Numbered from the stretch's first letter, positions 1-6,847 are shown. The stretch is DNA of 7,745 nucleotides from CAZMXI01 sp964570205 (GCA_964570205.1 CAZMXI010000209.1:1-7745); one strand, 5' to 3'. Notes: generated by a model from the sequence alone, not told the origin. A program made the numbers and translations.

Positions 1-410
1 CACCGCGACAACGCCCCTGCCGCCACCCGCGCCGCCGTCTCCCTCGCTGATGCCCGCTCCAGAATCTCCCGGCAGTCCGTCGTCAGCCACTTGACCGACC
101 CCGCCAGATCTGCGTGCCCCGGCCGCGGCCGCGTCAGCGCCGGCGCTTCATCAATCCGGAAATCGCGGTTGATCACCTGAAGCGCGACCGGCGACCCAAT
201 CGTTCGGCCCCTGCGGACGCCCGAAAGCACCTCCACCGTGTCCGTCTCGATCTTCTGCCGCCCACCGCGCCCGTACCCCCCCTGCCGCCGCAAGAGTTCA
301 GCGTCGATGAACGCCTTGTCCACCGGCACGCCCATCGGCATGCCCTCCACCAGCGCCAGCAGCGCACGCCCATGCGATTCCCCGGCAGTCCGAAAATTCA
401 GCGTTGCCAT
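1..410 (-). CDS. aroC: Chorismate synthase, 3'-truncated by the window edge
   Basis: Chorismate synthase makes chorismate from 5-enolpyruvylshikimate-3-phosphate, the last step of the shikimate pathway; it needs reduced FMN and acts in the cytoplasm. The reading frame begins MATLNFRTAGESHG at the ATG at 408-410 and stays open to base 1, giving about 136 residues of a protein usually 350-400 long. The family's first signature is visible at residues 10-25 (GESHG, then a hydrophobic run and EGMP). Further conserved blocks follow: RRQGGYGRGGRQKIETD, SGVRRGRTIGSPVAL, the RPGHADLAG segment, and ERASARETAARVAAGA. The start is firm because family members begin about ten residues before GESHG. The gene is divergent from the LEPR-XLL protein gene. 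A TAGTAT element lies only 9 bases upstream of the ATG, and no clear Shine-Dalgarno sequence is seen. The missing part lies to the left of the window. Confidence 0.96.
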   Translation of the reverse strand, partial: MATLNFRTAGESHGRALLALVEGMPMGVPVDKAFIDAELLRRQGGYGRGGRQKIETDTVEVLSGVRRGRTIGSPVALQVINRDFRIDEAPALTRPRPGHADLAGSVKWLTTDCREILERASARETAARVAAGALSR

Positions 411-419
411 AGTTGGGGA

Positions 420-425
420 ATACTA
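420..425 (-). promoter_or_regulatory. Candidate -10 box of aroC, very close to the start codon
   Basis: On the minus strand the hexamer TAGTAT (5 of 6 matches to TATAAT) ends 9 bases before the aroC ATG. A start site at the usual distance would leave a leader of only a few bases. No good -35 hexamer is seen 16-18 bases upstream, so this rests on the -10 match and on a similar arrangement before xseA. Confidence 0.35.
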
Positions 426-597
426 GTGCCTGTCCCGCCCCTCGGCCAGTGGCCCGGAAGCCGGATTTGTCGTCTTGTTGTCTCGACCGCCTCAGTCTTT
501 CAAGCCTGCGCGGCCCGATTGCCGACAATGGCTGATGTGCGGGAGACCCGACACGCCCCCCTGGGTTGTTCACCGAGACTGCCGCCGGGAGATCATC

Positions 598-2196
598 ATG
601 AGTCGTCGTTCGCGTCGCAATGCCGTATCCCATCGTACCCTGATTGAGCCGCTTGAAGGCCGCCTGCTTCTGGCCGGCGATGTGTCGGTGACGCTGAAAG
701 GCGCCACGGGGTACATCACTGGCGACAGCCAGGCCAATGCCATCGAAGTCTCCCGCGACGGCGGCAATCTGCTCGTCAGCCCGGTCGGCGACACCACGAT
801 CAACGGGGCCGCCGGCCCGCTGAGCGTCTCTGCGCCCACAAACCTGGTCGTCAGGATGGGCCGCGGCAACGATCACCTCGCTTTCCCCGGCGCCTTCGCC
901 CTCGACGGCCATCTCCAGATCGACACGGGCGATGGCGACAACATGGTCGAACTGACCGGCGTTGCGATTGACGGCAATCTCGCGATCGGCTTCGGCGACG
1001 GCGTCGACCAGGCCGATCTGGCCAGCGTCACCGTCGGCGGGTCCTTCAAGGCCACCGACCAGGGCGGCGCCTCGCTTATCCTCAATGTCGATGTCTTTTC
1101 CGTGCAGAGCGTCACTTCGGTCGTCTCACGCTCCACCGTCTTCACCTTCCTGAGCCGCAGCGGCCGCTATGCCAGTAATGTCTCGCTGATCCAGAAGGGA
1201 GAGATCACTTCCGCCACATTCAACAACGACGCCGGCGAAGGGGCGTGGATCAACGGCGGACTGACGTTCAAGGGCGGCTCCGGCAACGATACGCTGACGC
1301 TCGCTGAAGGTCGCGTGGGCAAGAACATCTCCTGCAACTTCGCCGCCGGCGATGGCGTCAGCACTCTTCAGCTCGACGCCACCGCCTGCCACGGCAACGT
1401 CGCTCTCAAGTCCGCCGAAACCCGCAGCGACCTGCGGCTCAGCGACCTGACCGTCGCCGGTTCGCTCTCGCATTCCAACTCGATCGGCCAGGCCACGCTC
1501 GACAGCATTAACCACGTTGTCGTCGGCAAGTCGCTCAAACTCAAGGCCAACAGGAACGATGCCTCCCTCGCGGCCACGACGCTTGATGTGGCCGCCAAGG
1601 CCAGCATCGCCTCGGGCGCCAAGGTTTCCGTCCAGTGGGGCAGCCCGTTGCTCGATAGCGTTCTTGGCTCATCTCTCTCCATGGTCGGCAGGACCGGCGC
1701 CGGATCGGTCGCCCTCCAGTACATGGGCGTGGCGGGAAGCCTGTCCATGAGCCTCGGCTCTGGCGGAACCATCACCTCCCTGACTGGAATCACCGTCGGA
1801 GGCAGCCTCAAGTGGGCCGCAACCGACGGCGCGGATGCCCTCACCCTGCTTTCGGTTGAAGTCGCCGGTGCCGGTTCAGTGTCCACAGGATCGGGCAACG
1901 ACCTGATCACCATCGACAACTCCCGCTTCAATGGCCGTGCCTCTTTCATCCTGGGAGACGGCGACGACATCGCCGGTTTCCAGGCCACAGGAATGAACAA
2001 CACCTTCCTCAATGGCGGATTCACCCTCAAGGCGGACGACGGCGACGATTCGGTCTTCCTGGGCGGCGCTGATGAAGCCGGCCGGCGTGTCCACGTCGGC
2101 GCGGCGTCCACTGTCGACGCTGGCCGCGGCAACAACGCCGCATCAGCCAGCCTCGATGCGACCTCCGCAACGGTGACATGGAAGAACGTGCTCTGA
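598..2196 (+). CDS. Secreted LEPR-XLL-leader protein with 22-residue beta-solenoid-like repeats
   Basis: This 532-residue protein has no recognisable catalytic domain. Residues 1-27 form a basic start (MSRRSRRNAVSHR) followed by EPLEGRLLLAG at 17-27, the LEPR-XLL leader found on many planctomycete secreted or surface proteins. From about residue 102 it is a degenerate repeat of about 22 residues. Each unit starts with a hydrophobic residue, any residue, then Gly, continues through a short strand to a GDG/GSG-N/D-D turn, and ends in a second strand. Units in register begin at residues 102, 124, 146; 218, 240; 264, 286, 308; and 378, 400, 422, 444. This predicts a one-turn-per-repeat beta-solenoid outside the cell. 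The start at 598 is preferred because it places the leader at the N-terminus and has GGGAGA five bases upstream; the frame is open to 475, but that start would bury the leader. The gene converges on xseA with a 21-base gap. Its function is unknown; an adhesin, a matrix protein or part of a larger surface assembly would all fit. Confidence 0.85.
   Translation: MSRRSRRNAVSHRTLIEPLEGRLLLAGDVSVTLKGATGYITGDSQANAIEVSRDGGNLLVSPVGDTTINGAAGPLSVSAPTNLVVRMGRGNDHLAFPGAFALDGHLQIDTGDGDNMVELTGVAIDGNLAIGFGDGVDQADLASVTVGGSFKATDQGGASLILNVDVFSVQSVTSVVSRSTVFTFLSRSGRYASNVSLIQKGEITSATFNNDAGEGAWINGGLTFKGGSGNDTLTLAEGRVGKNISCNFAAGDGVSTLQLDATACHGNVALKSAETRSDLRLSDLTVAGSLSHSNSIGQATLDSINHVVVGKSLKLKANRNDASLAATTLDVAAKASIASGAKVSVQWGSPLLDSVLGSSLSMVGRTGAGSVALQYMGVAGSLSMSLGSGGTITSLTGITVGGSLKWAATDGADALTLLSVEVAGAGSVSTGSGNDLITIDNSRFNGRASFILGDGDDIAGFQATGMNNTFLNGGFTLKADDGDDSVFLGGADEAGRRVHVGAASTVDAGRGNNAASASLDATSATVTWKNVL
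901..2073 (+). repeat. Degenerate 66-bp (22-residue) in-frame repeats
   Basis: These repeats lie inside the LEPR-XLL gene. Successive repeat starts are spaced 22 codons apart in several runs: residues 102-123 and 124-145; 264, 286 and 308; 378, 400, 422 and 444. There is a 24-residue step from 240 to 264 and a 27-residue step from 444 to 471. The strongest example is residues 378-443, three consecutive units opening VAG, VGG and VAG. Conservation is at the protein level; the DNA copies have clearly diverged, so this is an old repeat and not a recent tandem amplification. Confidence 0.7.
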
Positions 2197-2217
2197 AGCC
2201 GGCCCCCGCGGGTCAAT

Positions 2218-3684
2218 TCAATCAAAAAGCCGTAACTGCCTCTGATCGTCTGCCGTGCTCTCGATAAGGCCGTCGGCAACCTGGGTGACGAGCCGATCGC
2301 CCGGTTTGACCTGGTCCGCCCTGCGCACCAGCGCGCCGCCCTTCTTCAGCGTCGTGATCGAATAGCCCCGACGAAGCACCGCCTGCGGGCTCAGCGCCTG
2401 AAGCTGGCCCGCCATCGCCTCGGCCGTTTGCCTCCACCGCCGATGGAGCTCCTCCATCGACCTTACCAGCTCCCGCCGCAGGTGGGCCACCCGCTCCCGG
2501 TTCAATTCCACCGCATGCTGCGGCCCGCAGCGGTCCAGCCGGGCAGCCCATGCCGCAAGCTCCGCCCGCCGCCCCTGCGCATCCCGTTGCAGGGCCGCCG
2601 CCATCGCTCGCTGCCGGTCATCCAGCAGCTCACGCAGCCGGTTGATCCGGTCCATCGGCCGGCGAAATGCCTCGTGGCGCCGGATGCTGCGAATCTGCTC
2701 GGCGCACTGCTGCAGCAGCCGGCGAGTCTCGCGCCGCATCCGGATGCCCAGGGCATCGACGCTGTCCCGGGCGATCCGCCATTGGGCTGTGATCACCTGG
2801 GCCGCCTCCGTCGGTGTGTGTGCGTGATAGTCCGCCACGAGGTCCGCCACCGACACGTCAATTTCATGCCCGATCCCTGTCACGATCGGAGTCTGCGAGT
2901 CCGCTATCGCCCGCGCCAGCACTTCCTCATTGAATTCCCACAGGTCTTCCAACGACCCGCCTCCACGGGCAAGCAGGATCACGTCGATCCCGCCCAGACC
3001 CGCCCGCCACCGATTGAGGTCCTCGATGGCCGCGGCGATCTTCTCGGCCGACCCATCGCCCTGCACCGGCACGTGATGCACCAGCAAGTGCAACCAGCCA
3101 AACCGCCGCAGAACCTTGAGCATGTCCTGGAGCGCCGCCGTCTGAGCGCTGGTCAGCAGCACGATGCGCTGGGGATATGCGGGAATCGGCTTCTTCCGCT
3201 CGGCGCCAAACAAGCCCTGCCGCTGCAACTTCTCGCACATCTGCCGGAACGCCAGTTCCAACGCCCCCTGCCCCAGCGGCTCCAGTCGACTGACATAAAG
3301 CTGATACCGCCCTCGCTGCCCGTAAATGCCAACTCGCCCCGTGGCCAGCATTTCCATGCCATCCTTCGGCGTGAAACGCAGACGCTGGGCATCACCCCGG
3401 AACATCACGCAGTCGATGCACGTCTGGGAGTCCTTCAACGTGAAGTAAAGGTGCCCGGATCCCCCGTGATGCTTGTAGTTCGATACCTCCCCTTTCAGCA
3501 GCACCGTCGTCGGCAGGCGATCATCCAATGCCTGCTGGATCAGCTCCGTCAGTTGCGACACGCTCAGCGGCTCCCCCAGGCGCGACGCCGCCCCGCCCTC
3601 CGCCGCGGACCTCGGCTTGCCGCCCCCTTTGCCGCCGCGCGCCCGAACCTTCTGATGGAACTCGAAGAACTCGGCCGCACACAT
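2218..3684 (-). CDS. xseA: Exodeoxyribonuclease VII large subunit
   Basis: XseA is the catalytic subunit of exonuclease VII, which degrades single-stranded DNA from either end to short oligonucleotides and works with several copies of the small subunit XseB. With the start chosen here it is 488 residues. Residues 38-135 are the N-terminal OB fold (EPLSVSQLTELI through YQLYVSRLEPLGQG). Residues 165-300 hold the catalytic core with LLTSAQTAALQDM, HHVPVQGDGSAEKIAAAI, LLARGGGSLEDLWEFNEE and GIGHEID. Residues 300-430 are an Arg/Gln-rich helical, coiled-coil-like region, and the tail carries LRRGYSITT. Residues matching those reported as essential in the E. coli enzyme are present: D187, R240, H273 and D276. 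The usual SPTGAAIRD motif reads SAQTAALQD here. The start is uncertain: ATGs at 3777 and 3756 are also in frame, but homology begins only near residue 38 and a -10-like box sits just upstream of 3684. No xseB is in the window. Confidence 0.94.
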   Translation of the reverse strand: MCAAEFFEFHQKVRARGGKGGGKPRSAAEGGAASRLGEPLSVSQLTELIQQALDDRLPTTVLLKGEVSNYKHHGGSGHLYFTLKDSQTCIDCVMFRGDAQRLRFTPKDGMEMLATGRVGIYGQRGRYQLYVSRLEPLGQGALELAFRQMCEKLQRQGLFGAERKKPIPAYPQRIVLLTSAQTAALQDMLKVLRRFGWLHLLVHHVPVQGDGSAEKIAAAIEDLNRWRAGLGGIDVILLARGGGSLEDLWEFNEEVLARAIADSQTPIVTGIGHEIDVSVADLVADYHAHTPTEAAQVITAQWRIARDSVDALGIRMRRETRRLLQQCAEQIRSIRRHEAFRRPMDRINRLRELLDDRQRAMAAALQRDAQGRRAELAAWAARLDRCGPQHAVELNRERVAHLRRELVRSMEELHRRWRQTAEAMAGQLQALSPQAVLRRGYSITTLKKGGALVRRADQVKPGDRLVTQVADGLIESTADDQRQLRLFD

Positions 3685-3694
3685 GCCGCCCACA

Positions 3695-3700
3695 ATACTA
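3695..3700 (-). promoter_or_regulatory. Candidate -10 box of xseA
   Basis: The minus strand reads TAGTATT, the same seven bases as before aroC, here ending 10 bases before the ATG at 3684 (counting TAGTAT). A poor -35 candidate (TTTGAG) lies 15 bases upstream. If it is used, transcription would begin only a few bases before the codon, which favours the 3684 start over the upstream ATGs at 3756 and 3777. Confidence 0.3.
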
Positions 3701-3819
3701 TCCCCGTCTCCATTCCTCAAACACGTCCCGACGGGTTCCTCTTTGTTGCTTTCCATGCCTTCACGGCCTACGCTCATTTCATGGCGCACGCGCTGTTGTG
3801 GGTGTGATGCGCGCCAATC

Positions 3820-3827
3820 AGGAGGAG
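3820..3827 (+). promoter_or_regulatory. Strong Shine-Dalgarno site of the GDSL esterase gene
   Basis: AGGAGGAG ends four bases before the ATG at 3832. It is the best ribosome binding site in the window and fixes this start. No convincing -35/-10 pair for this gene was found in 3685-3819. Confidence 0.75.
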
Positions 3828-3831
3828 TAAC

Positions 3832-4710
3832 ATGTCTCGCAGTCATCTCGCCCTTCTCGTTCTTGTTCTGATCTTTGCCCAGGATGCGTCGGCCCGCCTG
3901 ATCGTCTTCGGCGACAGCCTCTCGGACACGGGCAATGCCCTCGTCGCCTCCGGTGGAACCGTCCCCAATCCCGCCGCCTGTTGGCAGGGACGAGCCTCCC
4001 ACGGCCCGGTCTGGGTGGAGTATCTCGCCGATACCGTCGGCATGTCGGCCACCCCCAGCCTCGCCGGCGGAACCAATTACGCATACTACAACGCCTGGAA
4101 CAGCGGCGGCGCCCCCTTCCCCAGTCTCCAGGTGCAGATCGCCGATTTCCTGAACCTCAAGGTGCCCATTACCCCCGAAGACCGCTTCATCGCCTGGGGC
4201 GGCGCCAACGATATCTTCTTCGGCGAGCCTCCAGATCCCCTAGCCTCCGCAAAGGCCATGCTCGGCAACCTCAAGACGCTCGCCGGCGCCGGCGCCAGGA
4301 ACATATGGGTGCTGAACCTCCCGCCGCTCGGTCAGACCCCCGAGCTCCGTGGCACTCCGCTCGAACCCGTCGCCGACCTCGCCGCCAGCACCTACAACGC
4401 CAGCCTCCAGCAGGGCATCGACGCCCTGCGCCCGACCCTGCCGCCCGATGTGACGCTGGAGCTGTTTGACCTGCACGCCCTGTTCTCGGACATGCTCACC
4501 CACCCCGCCGATTTCGGCCTCACCAACGTCACCGACGCCGCCCTTTTCGCGCCCCCGGGAACCGATGTCTCCGGCTACATGTTCTGGGACACCGCCCACC
4601 CCACCACCACGGCCCATATGATCCTCGCCAACGGCATCCCCGAACCCGCATCGATGCTGTTACTGGCCGCCGGCGCAGCCGGCCTGCTCGCCCGGCGTCG
4701 CGTTGCATGA
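3832..4710 (+). CDS. Secreted GDSL/SGNH-family esterase with PEP-CTERM sorting tail
   Basis: A 292-residue predicted ester hydrolase of the GDSL (SGNH) superfamily, resembling the thermolabile-hemolysin and autotransporter-esterase branch. Residues 1-21 are a short signal peptide (hydrophobic LALLVLVLIFA, likely cleaved after ASA). Block I is FGDSLSDTG with the nucleophile Ser29. Block II is the Gly in AGGTNYAYYN near residue 80. Block III is GGANDIFF with Asn126. Block V is DTAHPTT with Asp253 and His256. All four SGNH positions are therefore intact. The C-terminus carries IPEPAS at 269-274, a hydrophobic helix to about 286, and RRR at 288-290. This is a PEP-CTERM signal, which in other bacteria directs processing by an exosortase and release or attachment at the surface. 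The gene is divergent from xseA and convergent with murQ. Its substrate is unknown; short-chain or polysaccharide-linked esters are plausible. Confidence 0.93.
   Translation: MSRSHLALLVLVLIFAQDASARLIVFGDSLSDTGNALVASGGTVPNPAACWQGRASHGPVWVEYLADTVGMSATPSLAGGTNYAYYNAWNSGGAPFPSLQVQIADFLNLKVPITPEDRFIAWGGANDIFFGEPPDPLASAKAMLGNLKTLAGAGARNIWVLNLPPLGQTPELRGTPLEPVADLAASTYNASLQQGIDALRPTLPPDVTLELFDLHALFSDMLTHPADFGLTNVTDAALFAPPGTDVSGYMFWDTAHPTTTAHMILANGIPEPASMLLLAAGAAGLLARRRVA
4636..4707 (+). other. PEP-CTERM sorting signal coding segment
   Basis: This segment encodes the last 24 residues of the esterase: Ile-Pro-Glu-Pro-Ala-Ser, then a Leu/Ala/Gly-rich membrane stretch, then three arginines and the terminus. 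The three-part layout (PEP motif, transmembrane helix, basic tail) matches PEP-CTERM signals. The exosortase that should recognise it is not in this window. Confidence 0.85.
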
Positions 4711-4722
4711 CGGTGTCATCAG

Positions 4723-5611
4723 TCACAACGGTTTCACCGCGTCGCGCAACTTTCCGTCGCAGCGGGCCAGGATCTCCCTGGCCCGCCTGGTGCGCATACA
4801 TCACCACCGCCAACTTCACGTGCCCGTCAGCCTTGCCGATCCACTCGGCCGCTACGCCGCGATCCGCCCCCGTGACAGTCGCAAAAATACGCTCGGAACG
4901 GTCACGCAGCTTCGCGTTCGTCGCCCGCATATCCACCATCAGGTTCTCATAGACCTTGCCCATCCTCACCATCGCCAGCGTCGTGATCGCGTTCAGCACC
5001 AGCTTCGTCGCCGTGCCCGCCTTCAGCCGGGTCGATCCTGTCACCACCTCCGGCCCCACCAGCGGCCGGATGGTCACATCCACCGCCGGATCACCCGCGA
5101 TGGCTTGAACGCACGTGAGAAACACCGTCCTCGCCCCGCGCTGCCGCGCCCGGGCCAGCGCGCCCCGCACATACGGCGTCGTCCCCCCCGCCGCGATGCC
5201 CATAACCACATCCCGGCTATCCACCTGTTTTTCATCGATCGCCCCACCGCCATCCTCCGCCGAGTCCTCCGCCCCTTCCTGCGCACGGAACACCGCCTCG
5301 CGCCCCCCGGCGATGATCCCCTGCACCAGTTCCGGATCGGTCCGAAACGTCGGCGGGCACTCGCTGGCATCCAGGATGCCCAGCCGCCCGCTCGTTCCCG
5401 CTCCCACGTACAGCAGCCGCCCCCCCGCCTTGAACCGGTCCACCACGATCTCAATCGCCTTCCCGATCGCCGGCCGGACCGCCCCCACCGCCTCCACGGC
5501 CCGCAAGTCCTGCGCATGCAGGACCTCCAGCGCCTCGTCAATCGACATCTCGTCCAGCCGCATCGACTCAGACAACCGCTGTTCCGTCAATAGTGAGGAT
5601 CGATCGTGCAT
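4723..5611 (-). CDS. murQ: N-acetylmuramic acid 6-phosphate etherase, apparent 3' frameshift
   Basis: MurQ cleaves the D-lactyl ether of MurNAc-6-phosphate, giving GlcNAc-6-phosphate and lactate, in cytoplasmic peptidoglycan recycling. It begins MHDRSSLLTEQRLSESMRLD, typical of the family. It then has the sugar-phosphate-binding SIS core: LLYVGAGTSGRLGILDASEC, PPTFRTDPELVQGIIAGG, AQEGAEDSAEDGG, GIAAGGTTPYVRGAL, and GTATKLVLNAITTLAMVRMG followed by KVYENLMVDMRATNAKLRDR. The Glu in DASECPPTF and the Glu in EGAED match the known acid/base residues. The usual AASGRTPYV reads AAGGTTPYV. After KLAVVMYAHQAGQ the frame loses family likeness and runs on to a stop at 4529, 182 bases into the esterase gene. 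The adjacent frame instead supplies REILARCDGKLRDAVKPL and a stop at 4723-4725, just short of the esterase stop. The coordinates follow this corrected end (about 295 residues, the normal length). The uncorrected ORF is 360 residues. The gene lies 47 bases downstream of anmK, probably in one operon. Confidence 0.92.
4762..4786. repeat. Perfect 10-bp inverted repeat with 5-base loop at the murQ frameshift
   Basis: The arms are GCGGGCCAGG at 4762-4771 and CCTGGCCCGC at 4777-4786 around ATCTC. Removing one base at 4787-4788 would extend pairing to 12 bp and also restore the murQ frame. No T-run follows on either strand, so it is not a standard intrinsic terminator, although it lies close to the meeting point of two convergent genes. 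Confidence 0.8.
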
Positions 5612-5658
5612 CGGCTATAGAATACCGAAAACGCGTCCCGTTCGCAGATCCACCCCCA

Positions 5659-6804
5659 TTACGGCCTCGGCGTGATCGTCCCCAGCACCACGCCCCGCCT
5701 CGCGCCGGTAGCGCTCGGCACGTTCGCGGGCAGCCCATCCAGCGTCGCCAGCCCCAGCAACGCAAATGCCGCCGCCTCCTTCGCCTCCGACGCAATCCCG
5801 AATTCCTCCGTCCCGCGCCATTGCCTGATGCCCAGTTCACGCCGCAGCAGTCCCATCAGAAACACGTTCGATGTTCCCCCGCCGCTGATCACCACTTCGT
5901 CCGGCGTCCCTGGCAGAAACTGTTCCACCGCCTCCCGCATCGACCTTGCCGTGATCGCGCACGCCGTCGCGAGCTCATCGCAGAATGTCCGCTCATCGTC
6001 TCGCCCCTCCCGCCAGACGTCCGCCGCAGCCGACTCGAACTGCCGGATCATCGCCGGCCCATCCGTGCTCTTCGGCGGCGGAGACCGGAAATACCCATGG
6101 CACAGCATCTGCTCCAGCACGCACGACTCCACGCGTCCCCGCTCCGCAAAACGCCCGCCAGGGTCATACCCCGGCCCCAGCGGATCGAACTTCCGACAGA
6201 TATGGTCGCAGATGCAGTTCCCCGGACCCGTGTCGAACGCCATCACCTCCGCTATGCCTGAGCCCGCCGCAATCCACGTCAGATTCGCGATCCCTCCCAG
6301 ATTCACGATGATCCGGCTCTTGCGCAAGTCCCGAAACAGCACGTAATCCGCAAATGGCACCAACGGCGCACCTTCCCCGCCCGCGGCACAGTCCGCCCGT
6401 CGGAAATCGCTTACCACGGCGCACCCTGTCTCGGCCGCCAGCAACGCCGAGTCCAACCACTGGATGGTCAGGGGCGGATCGTGAAACAGCGTCTGCCCGT
6501 GCGCTGCCACGCACACTACCTTCTCCGCGTCAACTTTCGCCCCGATCAGCGCCTCGTTCACCGCCGCCGCATAGGACAACGAAACCTGTCTGCCCAGGTC
6601 GGCCAGTTCCCACAAAGACCCCTCCCCCTCCGCCCGCAGCCTGAACAGGCGAGCCCGCATCTCCTGCGCGTACGGCCGAAAATGGTGAAAGACCAGCGCC
6701 GGCCGCATTTCCAGGCCAAAGCCCTCCACCTGGACGATCGCCACATCCACGCCATCAGCGCTTGTACCGCTCATGGCTCCCGCAACCAGCCGCGAATTAG
6801 GCAT
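5659..6804 (-). CDS. anmK: Anhydro-N-acetylmuramic acid kinase
   Basis: AnmK hydrolyses and phosphorylates 1,6-anhydro-MurNAc with ATP to give MurNAc-6-phosphate, the substrate of MurQ. The protein is 381 residues, close to the E. coli enzyme. The ATP-binding GAMSGTSADGVDVAIV is at 9-24, AAHGQTLFHDPP at 100-111, VVSDFRRADCAAGGEGAPLVP at 130-150, IIVNLGGIANLTWI at 165-178, AFDTGPGN with the likely catalytic Asp191, SPPPKSTDGP at 241-250, and VVISGGGTSNVFLM near 304-317. The ATG at 6802-6804 is preferred because GAMSGTS normally lies close to the N-terminus. A TTG at 6825 would add seven residues, and neither start has a clear Shine-Dalgarno site. It is the first gene of the anmK-murQ pair and is divergent from clpS. 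Confidence 0.96.
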   Translation of the reverse strand: MPNSRLVAGAMSGTSADGVDVAIVQVEGFGLEMRPALVFHHFRPYAQEMRARLFRLRAEGEGSLWELADLGRQVSLSYAAAVNEALIGAKVDAEKVVCVAAHGQTLFHDPPLTIQWLDSALLAAETGCAVVSDFRRADCAAGGEGAPLVPFADYVLFRDLRKSRIIVNLGGIANLTWIAAGSGIAEVMAFDTGPGNCICDHICRKFDPLGPGYDPGGRFAERGRVESCVLEQMLCHGYFRSPPPKSTDGPAMIRQFESAAADVWREGRDDERTFCDELATACAITARSMREAVEQFLPGTPDEVVISGGGTSNVFLMGLLRRELGIRQWRGTEEFGIASEAKEAAAFALLGLATLDGLPANVPSATGARRGVVLGTITPRP

Positions 6805-6831
6805 CGCGCAGCAGTTTACCGCCAAACCGAC

Positions 6832-6847
6832 GCGGAATCGAATCCGC
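6832..6847. promoter_or_regulatory. Near-perfect 16-bp palindrome, possible operator
   Basis: GCGGAATCGAATCCGC matches its reverse complement at 14 of 16 positions. It sits between anmK and clpS, and its right end coincides with where a -35 element would fall, 17 bases upstream of the TATAAT at 6865. This is a plausible regulator site for clpS, anmK or both, but the regulator is unknown. Confidence 0.35.

Noticed and set aside
475..597. Upstream start at 475 for the LEPR-XLL protein
   Set aside because: It would place about 41 unrelated residues before the leader, which belongs near the N-terminus; the ATG at 598 has its own ribosome binding site.
1270..2060. RTX (haemolysin-type) calcium repeats in the LEPR-XLL protein
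   Set aside because: GSGND-type turns occur, but singly and about 22 residues apart, not as tandem nonapeptides.
2197..2217. Intrinsic terminator between the LEPR-XLL gene and xseA
   Set aside because: There is only a short CCCGCGGG palindrome, no adequate stem and no T-run in this 21-base gap.
1368..2279. A 303-codon open frame on the minus strand under the LEPR-XLL gene
   Set aside because: It has no domain likeness. The plus frame has the leader and regular 22-residue repeats, so this is a shadow frame.
2428..3807. A 459-codon open frame on the plus strand, antisense to xseA
   Set aside because: It is rich in Pro, Arg and His with no recognisable domain, and it mirrors the high-GC codon pattern of xseA, whose conserved motifs lie on the other strand.
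3685..4002. Longer xseA N-terminus starting at 4002
   Set aside because: It would overlap the signal peptide of the divergent esterase gene, which has a strong Shine-Dalgarno site, and the added residues have no XseA likeness.
4703..5593. A 296-codon plus-strand open frame opposite murQ
   Set aside because: It is Arg/His/Pro-rich low-complexity translation of the murQ complement; murQ motifs are unmistakable on the minus strand.
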